In this document: one piece after another, positions 50,943-60,887 of the stretch | Layout of the letters: every line of letters begins with the position of its first letter | Position numbering within the stretch: the stretch's first letter is position 1 | Notes under the pieces: generated by a model | Databases searched by the model: none | Seen by the model: only the letters and a program-made list of their open reading frames with translations | Told to the model about the DNA's origin: nothing | NCBI RefSeq assembly: GCF_016656965.1 | Contig: NZ_CP067977.1 | Span: 620,001-684,000, forward strand | Direction of reading: 5' to 3' | Length of the DNA: 64,000 nt | From: Brevundimonas vitisensis | Lineage (GTDB): Bacteria; Pseudomonadota; Alphaproteobacteria; Caulobacterales; Caulobacteraceae | Made by a program: the position numbers and the translations under genes

Positions 50943-52271
50943 TCAGCCCTTCTTCTCGGGCGAGGCCGGCACAGCAGCCGCCATAGCCCCACCGCCGGTC
51001 AGTACGGGCTCGGAAATCGAGGCCGGGATCGGCAAGGGGGTCTCTCGCAGGCCCACCACCGGCATGATGATGAGGAAGAAGGCGAAGTAGTAGGCGGTCG
51101 CCAGACGGGTCAGCCACAGGAAGCTGTTCAGTTCACCGTCGAACAGAACGAAGCTGGCCATGCCGGGAACGACCGGGGCGTCGGGCAGCTGACCGCCGCA
51201 CCAGCCCAGGACGAAGGCCACGAAGACGAAGATCAGGAAGAAGACCTTCATGGTCGGGCGATAGCGCATGGAGCGGACCTTGGACGTGTCCAGCCAGGGC
51301 AGGATGAACAGCACGGCAATCGCGCCGAACATCGCCAGCACGCCACCGAACTTGTCCGGCACAGCCCGCAGGATCGCGTAGAAGGGCAGCAGATACCATT
51401 CGGGCACGATGTGCGGCGGCGTCTGGAGCGGGTTTGCGGGAATGTAGTTGTCGGCATGACCCAGAGCGTTGGGCATGAAGAAGACGAAGGCGGCGAACAT
51501 CATCAGGAACAGGATGATCGCGAAGCCGTCCTTGACCGTGTAGTACGGGTGGAAGGGCACGGTATCCTTGGTCGTCCGCTCCTTGGGGATCAGGATGCCG
51601 ACCGGATTGTTCTGGCCCGAGGTATGCAGAGCCCAGACGTGGAGCACCACGCAGCCCAGGATGGCGAAGGGCAGCAGGTAGTGCAGCGAGAAGAAGCGGT
51701 TCAGCGTCGCATTGTCGATCGACGGTCCGCCACGCAGCCAGATCAGGATCGGCTCACCGATCATCGGGATGGCCCCGATCAGATTGGTGATAACCTCAGC
51801 ACCCCAGAAGGACATCTGGCCCCAGGGCAGCACATAGCCGAGGAAGGCCGTGGCGATCAGCAGGAAGAAGATCACGCAGCCGATGATCCAGATCATCTCG
51901 CGCGGTGCCTTGTACGAGCCGTAATAAAGGCCCCGCAGCATGTGAATGTAGGTGGCGATGAAGAACATCGACGCACCGTTGGCGTGGACGTACCGGATCA
52001 GCCAGCCGCCGTTCACGTCACGCATGATGCGCTCGACCGAAGCGAAGGCCATGCTGGTGTTGGGCGTATAGTGCATGGCCAGCACGATGCCGGTGATGAT
52101 CTGCGTCAGCAGACACACCATCAGGATCGCGCCGAAGGTGTACCAGTAGTTCAGGTTCCGCGGCGTCGGCAGGGCCATGTAGTCCGCGCCAAAGCGGATG
52201 ATCGGCAGCCGGGTGTCCAGCCACTTCTCGAAGCCGGACTTGGGAACGTAGGTGGATTCGTGGTCGCTCAT
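50943..52271 (-). CDS. petB: Cytochrome b, bc1 complex
   Basis: A 442-residue membrane subunit with the two b haems. The N-terminal segment is [11 protein letters not shown], then [27 protein letters not shown]. Haem ligands are in the helix with [24 protein letters not shown] and the helix with [36 protein letters not shown] is the Qo-site PEWY. It has eight or nine membrane helices. It starts two bases before the petA stop codon region ends, so petA and petB are coupled. Confidence 0.97.
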   Translation of the reverse strand: MSDHESTYVPKSGFEKWLDTRLPIIRFGADYMALPTPRNLNYWYTFGAILMVCLLTQIITGIVLAMHYTPNTSMAFASVERIMRDVNGGWLIRYVHANGASMFFIATYIHMLRGLYYGSYKAPREMIWIIGCVIFFLLIATAFLGYVLPWGQMSFWGAEVITNLIGAIPMIGEPILIWLRGGPSIDNATLNRFFSLHYLLPFAILGCVVLHVWALHTSGQNNPVGILIPKERTTKDTVPFHPYYTVKDGFAIILFLMMFAAFVFFMPNALGHADNYIPANPLQTPPHIVPEWYLLPFYAILRAVPDKFGGVLAMFGAIAVLFILPWLDTSKVRSMRYRPTMKVFFLIFVFVAFVLGWCGGQLPDAPVVPGMASFVLFDGELNSFLWLTRLATAYYFAFFLIIMPVVGLRETPLPIPASISEPVLTGGGAMAAAVPASPEKKG

Positions 52272-52273
52272 GG

Positions 52274-52828
52274 TCAGCCGATCTTCACGCGCGTGTCGGA
52301 CACATATTCATAGGTCGGCACCACCAGATTGGTCGGTGCCGGCCCTTTGCGGATGCGGCCCGAGGTGTCGTAGTGCGAGCCGTGGCAGGGGCAGAACCAG
52401 CCGCCGTAGTCTCCTGCCCCGAAGGTCGGGATGCAGCCGAGGTGGGTGCAGGACCCGACCACGACCAGATACTGCTGGTGACCGGCCTTCACGCGATCGG
52501 CGTCCGACTGCGGATCCTTCAGGTCGCTCAGCGGCGTGGCGGCGGCCTCCTGGACTTCCTTGGCGGTGCGATAGCGCACGAAGACAGGCTTGCCCTGCCA
52601 GGTAATGACGACCTGCTGTCCCTCGGAGACCTTGGACAGATCGAACTCGATGGACGCCAGCGCCAGCGTATCGGCAGCCGGATTCATCTGGTTGATCAGC
52701 GGCCAGGCGATCATCGCCCCCGCGCCGACCGCCGCTGCGCCCGCAGCGATATGAATGAAGTCTCGGCGGGTGGCATCATCGCCACCGTGGCCGTGGGGGT
52801 CTTCGGAATTCACGACCGATTCGGTCAC
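52274..52828 (-). CDS. petA: Rieske iron-sulfur subunit, bc1 complex
   Basis: A 184-residue iron-sulfur protein. The N-terminus carries a Tat-type signal-anchor ([27 protein letters not shown]). The 2Fe-2S ligands are in [10 protein letters not shown] and [15 protein letters not shown]. The start is GTG with GAGGTGAG upstream. It is first in the operon, and the only promoter room is the spacer before trmL. Confidence 0.95.
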   Translation of the reverse strand: MTESVVNSEDPHGHGGDDATRRDFIHIAAGAAAVGAGAMIAWPLINQMNPAADTLALASIEFDLSKVSEGQQVVITWQGKPVFVRYRTAKEVQEAAATPLSDLKDPQSDADRVKAGHQQYLVVVGSCTHLGCIPTFGAGDYGGWFCPCHGSHYDTSGRIRKGPAPTNLVVPTYEYVSDTRVKIG

Positions 52829-53022
52829 GTCTCACCTCTGGTACGCCGTCACGGAACGCCTGGCTTGCGTCCGTCGATCAGCATGATTTCTTAGCGGAAC
52901 CCGTCCAAACTGGCCCGGCCCGGCTTTGCGGCGCATCGACGCAAGCGTAAGACGCCTGCTGAGAAACGATCGCAAATCGAACCGCGACGAGCCCCCGGGC
53001 CGCGCGTATGCAGGGCCTTAGA

Positions 53023-53541
53023 ATGCGTCTCGCGCTTTTTCAACCAGCCATTCCCCAGAACGTGGGTGCGTGCATCCGCTTGAGTGCCTGTTTCGGGGTT
53101 CCGCTGCATGTGATTGAGCCCACCGGCTTTGCCTTCGACGACCGGGCAATGAAGCGCGCAGCCCTGGATTACGGGCCTTTGAGTCATATGACACGGCATT
53201 CTGACTGGGCCGCATTTCAGCGCGATCGCGATGCAGTGAGCACCCCGGGGCGGTTGGTGTTGTTCACGACGCGCGGCGCCACGTCGCTGGCCGATTTTCG
53301 CTTCAGGCCCGACGACACCCTGCTGTTCGGGTCCGAGGACGCCGGGGCCCCCGACTTCGTGCACGCCGCCGCCGATGCGCGGGTGGTGGTGCCGATCCGG
53401 CCCGAAACGCGATCCCTGAACCTGTCGGTCACCGCCGGCATCGCCCTGTGGGAAGGGCTGCGCCAGAGCGGACGACTGAGCGGAACCCAAGTCCCCCTGG
53501 AGATCGCGGCACCGCGTCCTCTGGACGGCGCCGCCGGATGA
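53023..53541 (+). CDS. trmL: tRNA (cytidine/uridine-34 2'-O)-methyltransferase
   Basis: A 172-residue SPOUT-class methyltransferase. It starts RLALFQPAIPQNVGACIRLSACFG, and its SAM-binding trefoil-knot lines are TLLFGSEDAGAPDFVH and VVVPIRPETRSLNLSVTAGIALWEGLRQ. It methylates the wobble ribose of certain tRNA-Leu species. The ATG at 53023 is used. It is divergent from petA, and bcp follows 34 bases later. Confidence 0.92.
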   Translation: MRLALFQPAIPQNVGACIRLSACFGVPLHVIEPTGFAFDDRAMKRAALDYGPLSHMTRHSDWAAFQRDRDAVSTPGRLVLFTTRGATSLADFRFRPDDTLLFGSEDAGAPDFVHAAADARVVVPIRPETRSLNLSVTAGIALWEGLRQSGRLSGTQVPLEIAAPRPLDGAAG

Positions 53542-53575
53542 TCGCACACAGCGCGCGGATCGATGGAGACGACCT

Positions 53576-54052
53576 ATGACCCAGATTGCCGAAGGCCAGA
53601 GCGCACCCGAGTTTTCGTTGCCCGTCGACGGCGGCGGCGAAGTCACCTTGGCCGGTCTGAAGGGACGGACGGTGGTTCTCTATTTCTATCCGAAGGCGGA
53701 TACGCCCGGCTGCACCAACGAAGCCAAGGATTTTACGGCCTTGGCTGCGGACTTCGAGGCAGCAGGCGCGACGGTCATCGGCGTGTCCAAGGACCCGGTG
53801 AAGAAGCTGGACCGGTTCAAGTCCAAATATGATCTGGCCGTGACCCTCGCCTCCGACGAAACGGCAGGTGTCACCGAGGCCTACGGCCTGTGGGTCGAAA
53901 AGAGCATGTACGGCAAGACCTATATGGGCATCGAACGGGCCACGGTGCTGATCGACGCCGACGGCATCATCCGTCGCATCTGGCGCAAGGTTTCAGTCAA
54001 GGGTCATGCCGCCGAAGTTTTGGCGGCCATCCAGTCGCTCCGATCCAGCTGA
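53576..54052 (+). CDS. bcp: Thioredoxin-dependent peroxiredoxin (Bcp type)
   Basis: A 158-residue atypical peroxiredoxin that reduces peroxides with thioredoxin. Peroxidatic C46 lies in YPKADTPGCTNEAKDF, with a partner Arg in the C-terminal IERATVLIDADGIIRRIWRKV segment. Unlike many Bcp proteins, no second Cys follows at +5, so it is likely a 1-Cys type. GGAG stands before the ATG. Confidence 0.93.
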   Translation: MTQIAEGQSAPEFSLPVDGGGEVTLAGLKGRTVVLYFYPKADTPGCTNEAKDFTALAADFEAAGATVIGVSKDPVKKLDRFKSKYDLAVTLASDETAGVTEAYGLWVEKSMYGKTYMGIERATVLIDADGIIRRIWRKVSVKGHAAEVLAAIQSLRSS

Positions 54053-54056
54053 GAGT

Positions 54057-54070
54057 GTCCGCGAGCGGAC
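54057..54070 (+). terminator. Short hairpin after bcp
   Basis: GTCCGC-GA-GCGGAC directly after the bcp stop codon, followed by ATTTAGTTAT. The stem is short and the tail only moderately T-rich, so termination is possible but unproven. Confidence 0.45.
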
Positions 54071-54248
54071 ATTTAGTTATGTCGCCGTCTCAAGCAGATT
54101 CGCTCTTACGCCTGTGAGGCGAGAATCTACTTAGTTGACCGCTGTTATTCGCTTGGATCACGGCAATCATGGTTAAGATTGTGTGAACGGCCTTGAACCT
54201 TCGCCGGAGGTCATAGCATAACTTCGCCCCAGCGTGGGGGCGTTGAGT

Positions 54249-55412
54249 ATGACCGACGAACAGGCGACACTGGAAACGGAACGACCCGCAAGGGTCTCGT
54301 GGTTCGATCGCCGGTTCCCGACCCGCTATCTGTATCTGCGCAGCGGCGACGATGTGCGCGCTGTCGCTTTGACACCGGGTCGGCAGATCCTGGGCTTGGG
54401 GGTCGGGGCCGCCCTCGCAGTATGGACCTTGATCGCCTCGGGCGGTTTCGTCCTCGACCTGGCCACCCATGCCCAGGCGGACGGGGCGGTGATGCGGGCC
54501 CGCGCGGCCTCCGAACGTATCAACGCCGATCTGCAGGCCCGCCTGGACACCGCCGTCGTGCGCATGACGGCCACCACCGGATCACTGGATGAAATGGCCC
54601 ATATGGTCGAGCGCCGTCACGCGGCCCTGACCACCGTCATGGGCATGTTCCAGGGCGTAGAGGGGGCCGAAGCCGCCCTCAAGCCCGCCGCTCCCCTTGA
54701 TCCAGCCAGCAACAATCCGGTTGCGCGCATCGTCGCAGTGCGCCTGGACCAGGAGCGACTGATTGCGCGCGCGGGCACCGAGGCGCAAACCCGGGCCGAA
54801 CGCCTCAGACTGGCCTTCCGCCTGGCCGGCCTGAACCCCTCGGCCTATCTCTCGCAGGGATCCGGCCTGGGCGGGCCCCTGGTAACGGCCGACGATCCCA
54901 AGGCCCTGGCCGCCATTCTGGACGTGGACGAGGCCTTTGCCGTGCGTATCCGGCACGCGGCGGACAACCTGTCCGATATGCGCGGGCTGGCAGATGCCGC
55001 CGAGGGCCTGCCGTTCCACAGGCCGACCTCGTCGCGCACCACCTCGGGCTTTGGCGTGCGGTTCGATCCCTTCAACGGTCGACCGGCCCTACATCAGGGC
55101 CAGGACTTTGCCGGCCCGCTGAACACGCCCATCTATGCCACTGCGCCAGGCGTCGTTTCTTTTGTGGGCGTGCGTTCAGGGTATGGAAACGTCGTCGAGA
55201 TAGACCATGGGCGCGGTTTCAAGACGCGCTTCGCCCATCTGAACTCCATGGCCGTCCAACCCGGCCAGCGCGTCGCGCTGGGTCAGAGGGTAGGCGGAAT
55301 GGGAACCACCGGACGCTCGACCGGCGTCCATCTGCATTACGAGGTCTGGCTGAATGGCCGGCCTCAGAACCCCGCCCGCTTCATGAGAGCTGGAGACCAT
55401 CTTGTTCAATAA
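54249..55412 (+). CDS. M23 peptidoglycan endopeptidase, membrane-anchored (LmdC-like)
   Basis: A 387-residue protein with a cytoplasmic start, one membrane helix (ILGLGVGAALAVWTLIASGGFVLDL), a coiled-coil region with ARAASERINADLQARLDTAVVRM, and a C-terminal LytM domain. Zinc ligands are in HQGQDFAGP and HLHYEVWLNG. It cuts cross-links in the cell wall. The bactofilin gene overlaps it by 11 bases, as in the LmdC-BacA pairs of Hyphomonas and relatives, where a bactofilin polymer places the hydrolase. Confidence 0.88.
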   Translation: MTDEQATLETERPARVSWFDRRFPTRYLYLRSGDDVRAVALTPGRQILGLGVGAALAVWTLIASGGFVLDLATHAQADGAVMRARAASERINADLQARLDTAVVRMTATTGSLDEMAHMVERRHAALTTVMGMFQGVEGAEAALKPAAPLDPASNNPVARIVAVRLDQERLIARAGTEAQTRAERLRLAFRLAGLNPSAYLSQGSGLGGPLVTADDPKALAAILDVDEAFAVRIRHAADNLSDMRGLADAAEGLPFHRPTSSRTTSGFGVRFDPFNGRPALHQGQDFAGPLNTPIYATAPGVVSFVGVRSGYGNVVEIDHGRGFKTRFAHLNSMAVQPGQRVALGQRVGGMGTTGRSTGVHLHYEVWLNGRPQNPARFMRAGDHLVQ

Positions 55413-55941
55413 GTCCAAAGCCCCCGAGCCGCAGCCCGCCCGCAATACCGCCCCCGTCATTCCGCCCCTGCCCGACATCCCCTCGCCCGGCCAGGCTCGC
55501 GCGCCCCAGGCCCAGGGCCACGCCGCCCCGGCCCCCGTCGCTACGCCGCGCGGTCTGTCGACCCTGTCGTCCGATCTCCAGTTCGAAGGCAATGTGAGCG
55601 GCGGCGGCGATCTGCAGATCGACGGCCAGATCAAGGGTGACGTTCGCGTCGGCCGCCTGATCGTCGGAGAGACCGGCGCGATCGAAGGCGGCGTGACCGC
55701 CGACTACATCGAAGTACGCGGCCGTGTCGTCGGTGCCGTGACCGGCAAGCAGGTCAAGCTGGTGTCGACCGCCTATGTCGACGGCGACATCACGGCCGAA
55801 CAGCTGTCGATCGATGTCGGTGCCTACTTCCAGGGACGATGCATCCAGGGACGCCGCGATGCGCCGCGCCCCTCTGCCCCCCAGCCCGTGGCTGCGCCTG
55901 AGCCGGCACCCCACATCATCGACATGAAGCCCGCGGTCTGA
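55402..55941 (+). CDS. Bactofilin (polymer-forming cytoskeletal protein)
   Basis: A 179-residue bactofilin. A Pro/Ala-rich disordered N-terminal tail (about 1-55) is followed by the beta-helix core (STLSSDLQFEGNVSGGGDLQIDGQIKGDV, then VEGGVTADYIEVRGRVVGAVTG-type turns) and a Pro-rich end. Bactofilins polymerise without nucleotide and guide cell-wall enzymes. The start codon is TTG with GGAG six bases upstream, overlapping the M23 gene by 11 bases. This unusual start may limit expression relative to the hydrolase. Confidence 0.92.
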   Translation: MFNKSKAPEPQPARNTAPVIPPLPDIPSPGQARAPQAQGHAAPAPVATPRGLSTLSSDLQFEGNVSGGGDLQIDGQIKGDVRVGRLIVGETGAIEGGVTADYIEVRGRVVGAVTGKQVKLVSTAYVDGDITAEQLSIDVGAYFQGRCIQGRRDAPRPSAPQPVAAPEPAPHIIDMKPAV

Positions 55942-55950
55942 TCCAGCCTT

Positions 55951-55975
55951 CTCCCTCCCCCGCCGGGGGAGGGAG
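55951..55975. terminator. G+C-rich hairpin between bactofilin and prfB
   Basis: CTCCCTCCCCC-GCC-GGGGGAGGGAG, an 11-pair stem between two convergent genes. It resembles the hairpin arms of the REP-like elements. Confidence 0.7.
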
Positions 55976-55984
55976 ATTTCGCGA

Positions 55985-57107
55985 TCAATCGACGGTCGAG
56001 CCGCGCGTCTCGCCGACGCGAGCGGCCAGGGCGGCCCCCATGAAGGCATCCAGGTCGCCATCCAGAACACCGGAGGTGTCGGACGTCTCCACATTGGTGC
56101 GCAGGTCCTTCACCATCTGATACGGTTGCAGGACGTAGGACCGGATCTGGTGACCCCAGCCGATATCGGTCTTGGCGTCGGCCAGAGCCTGGGCTGCGGC
56201 CTCGCGCTTCTGCAGTTCCAGCTCGTACAGCCGCGCGCGCAGCATCTTCCACGCCTGTTCACGGTTCTGATGCTGTGACCGCCCCGCCTGGCAGGCGACC
56301 ACAGTGTTGGTCGGAACGTGGGTCAGACGAACCGCCGAGTCAGTCTTGTTGATGTGCTGACCGCCTGCACCAGATGCCCGATAGGTATCGGTACGCACGT
56401 CGGACGGATTGATGTCGATTTCGATCGTGTCGTCGACGACTGGCGAGACGCCAACCGAAGCAAACGAGGTGTGCCGCTTCGCCGCCGCGTCATAGGGACT
56501 GATGCGAACCAGGCGGTGCACGCCCGATTCCGACTTCAGCCAGCCATAGGCATTGGGACCCGAGATCAGGATCGTGGCCGATTTGATGCCGGCCTGTTCA
56601 CCAGCTTCTTCCGCCTCGATCTCGACCTCATAGCCGTGGGCCCGCGCCCAGCGGGAATACATCCGCAACAGCATGCTGGCCCAGTCGTTGGACTCTGTGC
56701 CGCCGGCCCCGGAGTTGACCTCCAGATAGGCGTCATTGCCGTCGGCCTCGCCGGACAACAGCGCCTCCAGCTCGGCTCGGGCCGCGCGTTCCTTGATGGC
56801 CTTGAGGCTGGTGCGGGCATCTTCCAGCGCAGCCTCGTCGCCTTCTTCATCGGCCATGTCGGCCAGCATCACGCCGTCTTCAAGACCCTGCTCCATCTCG
56901 CGGACGGCATCGATCTGGGCCTGGAGACGCGAGCGTTCGCGGGTCACGGCCTGAGCCTTCTCGGCATCGTCCCACAAGGTGGGGTCCTCGACCCGAGCGT
57001 TCAGTTCATCCAGTTTTCGAAGCGCGACATCCCAGTCAAAGACGCCTCCTGAGCAGAGCGACGCTCTGCTCGATGTCGGCCTTCATGGCCTCGACATCCG
57101 GTCTCAT
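55985..57107 (-). CDS. prfB: Peptide chain release factor 2, with programmed +1 frameshift
   Basis: RF2, 373 residues, releases peptides at UGA and UAA. Frame 0 starts at the ATG at 57107 ([19 protein letters not shown]) and reaches AGGAGG-CGT-CTT-TGA-C: after CTT (57041-57039) the in-frame TGA (57038-57036) is passed by a +1 shift, and the frame continues [19 protein letters not shown]. The internal AGGAGG and CTT-TGA-C are the classic autoregulatory signal. The codon-recognition motif SPF region and catalytic GGQ (in [22 protein letters not shown]) are intact. It lies in the operon with PBP1A. Confidence 0.96.
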
Positions 57108-57182
57108 CGCAAACTCCTGCGATACAAAAAGGGAGGCCGGACATAGAGGCAGTCGCGGCCGAGGGGAAGCGCAGGCGCGCGT

Positions 57183-59609
57183 TTAATAAAGGCCGCTGAG
57201 ATCTTCGGCGGGTTCGCGCTTGGGCGGAGGCGGAGTGGCCGGCACGCTGGGAGTCGTTTCCTGGCGGGTCTGCTCTTCGCGTTCGCGACGCACGACGTCC
57301 TCATACTTTTGCGGACCGATCGGAATATCGATGGGCCGGGGCGCCTCTTCCTCGCGGCGACGCTCGGTGCCGGGACGGAAGGCCTCCTCGATGCCGTTGA
57401 TGTTGCGGAAGACCGCATTGCGCGGGCGCACGAAGGGTCGGGCCGGCCGGGTCTTGAGTGCCGTCTGCATGAACTCTGTGAAGATGGGAACCGGTCCGGT
57501 CGCCCCCGTCTCGCCCGATCCCAGAGGGCGGTTGTCATCGAAGCCGATGAAGACCCCGACCACGATATCGGTGGTGAATCCGACAAACCAGGCCGAGCGA
57601 TATTCGTTGGTCGTGCCGGTCTTGCCGCCGACCCATCGGCCCAGGCTCCGCGCGCTGGCTGCGGTGCCACGCTGAACCACACCCTCCAGCATCGAACTGA
57701 TCTGATAGGCCGTGATCGGGTCGATCACCTGTTTGCCAGGCGGAGTGAGGCGCGGCGATGCCTGGCCGGAGAAGACCCTGTCGCAGTCCCGGCAGTCCCG
57801 GCCGTCGGCGCGATAAAGAACCTCGCCGTTTCGGTCCTGAACCATATCGATGAAATAGGGGTCGATGCGACGACCACCGTTTACGAAGGCGGCATAGGCT
57901 GCCGTCAGGCGATACGGCGTCGTTTCCCCCGCGCCCAGCGACACGGACAGATTGGGGGCCATGTCGTCGGCCACGCCCATCTGTTCGGACAGGTCGACGA
58001 TCTTTCGCATGCCGACGTCCTGGGCCAGGCGCACGGTCATGACGTTGCGGGACAGCTCCAGCCCTCGGCGCAGGCTCTGCGGCCCATAGTATTCGCGACT
58101 GTAGTTCTCGGGCGTCCAGCGCTCGCCGTTCGCGCCTCCGGCAAAGCTGATCGGGGCGTCCAGCACGATTGAGGCGGGGGTATAGTTCCCCTCCAACGCC
58201 GCCGCATAGACGAAGGGCTTGAAGGCGGACCCCGGCTGGCGCTGCGCCTGGGTCGCGCGATTGAAGCTGGACAGGGCATAGGAATAGCCCCCGACCATGG
58301 CCAGGACGCGCCCTGTCTGCGGATCGATGGCGACCAGGGCACCGTTCACGGCCGGCACCTGCTTGAGAGCGAAGGTCGAGCCGGTCTCGCTGGTCGGTTC
58401 AACGAAGATCAGATCGCCCCGACGAAGCTGCCGGTTGGCATTGGCCCAGGCCGCATCGGCTGTGACCAGGGTACCGGTACGGTCATCGCGGGCGGTGCGG
58501 ATGCGCACGGCATTGCCGCTGACGCTCTCGACTGCGGCGGCCTGCCAGGCTCGACGTTCTGGCGGAGTCGTCTTCTTGGCCGCTTCGGCCTGCCAGCCTT
58601 CGGCAAAATCGGTGGTGCCCCAGGGGCCGCGCCAGCCATGGCGGCGGTCATAGTTTTCCAGCCCCTTCATCAGTGCCCCGCGCGCGGCGGACTGCAGCGC
58701 CGGATCCAGCGTGGTGCGGACATAGAGCCCGCCCCCCTGAACCACCTCGCGGCCGAACCGGTCGATGGTCTGGCGGCGAGCCTCTTCGACGAAGAAGTCG
58801 GCATCCTGATAGGCGGCGCGGCGTGGCGCATCCTGGGTCACCAGGGGCCGGGCACGCGCGGCGTCCCTCTGTGCATCGGTCAGCCAGCCGTTCTCGGCCA
58901 TTTCACCCAGCACCCAGTCGCGGCGGCCCTTGGCCTCGCCGGGGAAGCGCTTGGGATGATAGTTGGTCGGGCCCTTCGGCAGGGCTGCAAGAAAGGCGGC
59001 CTCATCCGCCGTCAACTGACCCAGGGACTTGCCGAAATAGTTATAGGCCGCCGAAGCCACCCCATAGGAGCGGTAGCCCAGATAAATCTCGTTCAGATAA
59101 AGCTCGAGAATCTGTTCCTTGGACAGGGTCGCTTCCAGCCGGCTGGAGAGGATCGCCTCTTTCAGCTTTCGGTTGATGCTGGATTCGCTGGTCAACAGGA
59201 CGTTCTTGGCGACCTGCTGCGTGATGGTGGAGCCACCTTCGAGGCGGCGTCCAGACACGACGTTGAACAGGTTCTTGAACATCGCCCGGCCCAGGCCGGA
59301 CACATCGATCCCGCCATGCCGGAAGAAGTTCCGGTCTTCCGCCGCCAGGAAGGCCTGAACCACCGTCGCCGGAATCTGATCGTAGGTGACGTAAAGGCGT
59401 CGCTCGTCCGAGAACTCGCCGATCAGAGTGCCGTCTCCGGCATAGACCCGCGTGGCCGTCGGCGGGCGATAATCGGCCAGTTCTCCGGCATCGGGCAGAT
59501 CGTGGAACAGCCACGCTGCATAGATCGCCACGATCACGCCTGCCAGGGCGATTGCCCCCAGCAGGCCGATCCCGGCCATCACGAACCAACGCTCGGCTAT
59601 CTTCACCAC
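57183..59609 (-). CDS. Penicillin-binding protein 1A, bifunctional
   Basis: An 808-residue class A PBP. One N-terminal membrane helix is followed by the GT51 glycosyltransferase with AAEDRNFFRHGGID and GGSTITQQVAKNVLL, an OB-like insert, and the transpeptidase with RQPGSAFKPF (SxxK), LELSRNVMT (SxN) and VGGKTGTTNEYRSAWFVGF (KTG). It builds peptidoglycan strands and cross-links them. The Pro/Arg-rich C-terminal tail (after REEEAPRPID) is typical of alphaproteobacteria. The start is a GTG pair at 59609/59606. Confidence 0.94.
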   Translation of the reverse strand: MVKIAERWFVMAGIGLLGAIALAGVIVAIYAAWLFHDLPDAGELADYRPPTATRVYAGDGTLIGEFSDERRLYVTYDQIPATVVQAFLAAEDRNFFRHGGIDVSGLGRAMFKNLFNVVSGRRLEGGSTITQQVAKNVLLTSESSINRKLKEAILSSRLEATLSKEQILELYLNEIYLGYRSYGVASAAYNYFGKSLGQLTADEAAFLAALPKGPTNYHPKRFPGEAKGRRDWVLGEMAENGWLTDAQRDAARARPLVTQDAPRRAAYQDADFFVEEARRQTIDRFGREVVQGGGLYVRTTLDPALQSAARGALMKGLENYDRRHGWRGPWGTTDFAEGWQAEAAKKTTPPERRAWQAAAVESVSGNAVRIRTARDDRTGTLVTADAAWANANRQLRRGDLIFVEPTSETGSTFALKQVPAVNGALVAIDPQTGRVLAMVGGYSYALSSFNRATQAQRQPGSAFKPFVYAAALEGNYTPASIVLDAPISFAGGANGERWTPENYSREYYGPQSLRRGLELSRNVMTVRLAQDVGMRKIVDLSEQMGVADDMAPNLSVSLGAGETTPYRLTAAYAAFVNGGRRIDPYFIDMVQDRNGEVLYRADGRDCRDCDRVFSGQASPRLTPPGKQVIDPITAYQISSMLEGVVQRGTAASARSLGRWVGGKTGTTNEYRSAWFVGFTTDIVVGVFIGFDDNRPLGSGETGATGPVPIFTEFMQTALKTRPARPFVRPRNAVFRNINGIEEAFRPGTERRREEEAPRPIDIPIGPQKYEDVVRREREEQTRQETTPSVPATPPPPKREPAEDLSGLY

Positions 59610-59666
59610 GAACTCCGACGGACACCCACAACAGGGTTTAGCTCGCGTCGGCCCCGGCGCAAAGGG

Positions 59667-60887
59667 TTAGTGCGTCCCGCCCGCCGCCGGCAGGCCCGCC
59701 ATCATGACGGAGGCATCCAAATCGCGGAAATAGATGTCGATGCCCGAGACGACAGCGCGCATCAGCCGGCGGCGATAGCGTTCATCCGTCAGAGCCCGCT
59801 CGTCCTCGGGATTGGTGATGAACCCCATTTCCAGCAACACCGCCGGCACGTCGGGGGCCAGAAGCACGGCCAGGCCGGCGTCTCGGTGGCTGCGGCGCAG
59901 CAGCGGATGCTGACTGCCCTCGATCTCTCCGATCAGGGTGCGGGCGAATTTGGCAGAGCGGTTCTGGGTATCGCGCTGGGTCATGTCCAGAAGAATGCGG
60001 TCCACAGAAGGGTCCCGGCCCGGCAGGTGCAGCTCCCGGTGCCAGTCGTTCCGCCCGGTGAACTCGCGGCGTGCGCGGCCCGCCCCCTGTTCGGACAGGG
60101 TGTAGACACTGGCCCCGCGGACCGCCGGATCAGCACCCGCGTCCGCATGCAGCGAAATGAACAGATCAGCGTCGGCAGCACGGGCGATCTGAACGCGGCG
60201 CTCCAGGCCGACATAGACATCGGTTTCGCGTGTCAGACGCACGCGGTATCGGCCGGTCCGTTCCAACTCGGCTTTCAATGTCAGGGCAGCAGCAAGCGTG
60301 ATCTGACTTTCGCGCGCATGAGCCCCCAAGGCACCGGGATCACGCCCGCCGTGCCCGGCATCGATGACGATCAGCGGACGCTCGCCCCGGCGCGCTGCCG
60401 GTCTCGCCGGCGCGGGATCGGCGCGGCGGGCGACCGGGGCCCCGGTGGCCTTCAGGTCCACGACATAGCGATAGTGGGCCACACCATCGCCGGGAGGCAG
60501 CAGGAAGCGGCGCTCGATCTCTGCGGCCGAAGACAGGTCCAGCTCGATCCGGGCGGCCCCGCGCCCCGCGCTGACGCGGTAGCCGCGCACTAGGCCCGCG
60601 CCCTGGCCCGAGACACCCTGGCCCGCCGTGACATCGGACAGGCCGATGACGACACGCCCGCCCTCGCCCGCCTCGACCACGGCACCGCGCGTGGTGGCCT
60701 CCAGATCGATCACGACCCGGGTGCGCTCGGCATCACCCCCAAATCGCAGACGCAGAATCGAACCGGCATTGCCAGACGCCAGACCTTGCCCGGCCGCGAA
60801 CACGGCGAGGCAGAAGGCGACGAAGGCCAGCGCCGTCATCGCCCATTCGCGAGCGCGCCAGGTTTTGATACGCAACAGACCGTGCAT
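59667..60887 (-). CDS. N-acetylmuramoyl-L-alanine amidase (AmiC type)
   Basis: A 406-residue exported amidase that splits daughter-cell peptidoglycan. A signal-like helix (TALAFVAFCLAVFAAGQGLA) is followed by an AMIN domain (about 45-150) and an Amidase_3 domain. Zinc ligands are in IVIDAGHGGRDPGA, the Glu of ARESQ, DLFISLHADAG and LLEMGFITNPEDE. The insert around GRARREFTGRNDWHRE may be the regulatory helix region found in such enzymes. It is divergent from rne. Confidence 0.93.
   Translation of the reverse strand: MHGLLRIKTWRAREWAMTALAFVAFCLAVFAAGQGLASGNAGSILRLRFGGDAERTRVVIDLEATTRGAVVEAGEGGRVVIGLSDVTAGQGVSGQGAGLVRGYRVSAGRGAARIELDLSSAAEIERRFLLPPGDGVAHYRYVVDLKATGAPVARRADPAPARPAARRGERPLIVIDAGHGGRDPGALGAHARESQITLAAALTLKAELERTGRYRVRLTRETDVYVGLERRVQIARAADADLFISLHADAGADPAVRGASVYTLSEQGAGRARREFTGRNDWHRELHLPGRDPSVDRILLDMTQRDTQNRSAKFARTLIGEIEGSQHPLLRRSHRDAGLAVLLAPDVPAVLLEMGFITNPEDERALTDERYRRRLMRAVVSGIDIYFRDLDASVMMAGLPAAGGTH

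Noticed and set aside
54173..54187. CtrA-type box TTAA-N7-TGAA upstream of the M23-bactofilin pair
   Set aside because: The second half-site has a mismatch and no start-site context supports it; such short motifs occur by chance.
57036..57038. In-frame TGA in prfB as a nonsense mutation
   Set aside because: It is the programmed frameshift stop, with AGGAGG and CTT-TGA-C in place.
58638..60593. Long plus-strand open frame opposite PBP1A and the amidase
   Set aside because: It crosses two well-supported minus-strand genes and has no recognisable motif; a typical GC-rich shadow frame.
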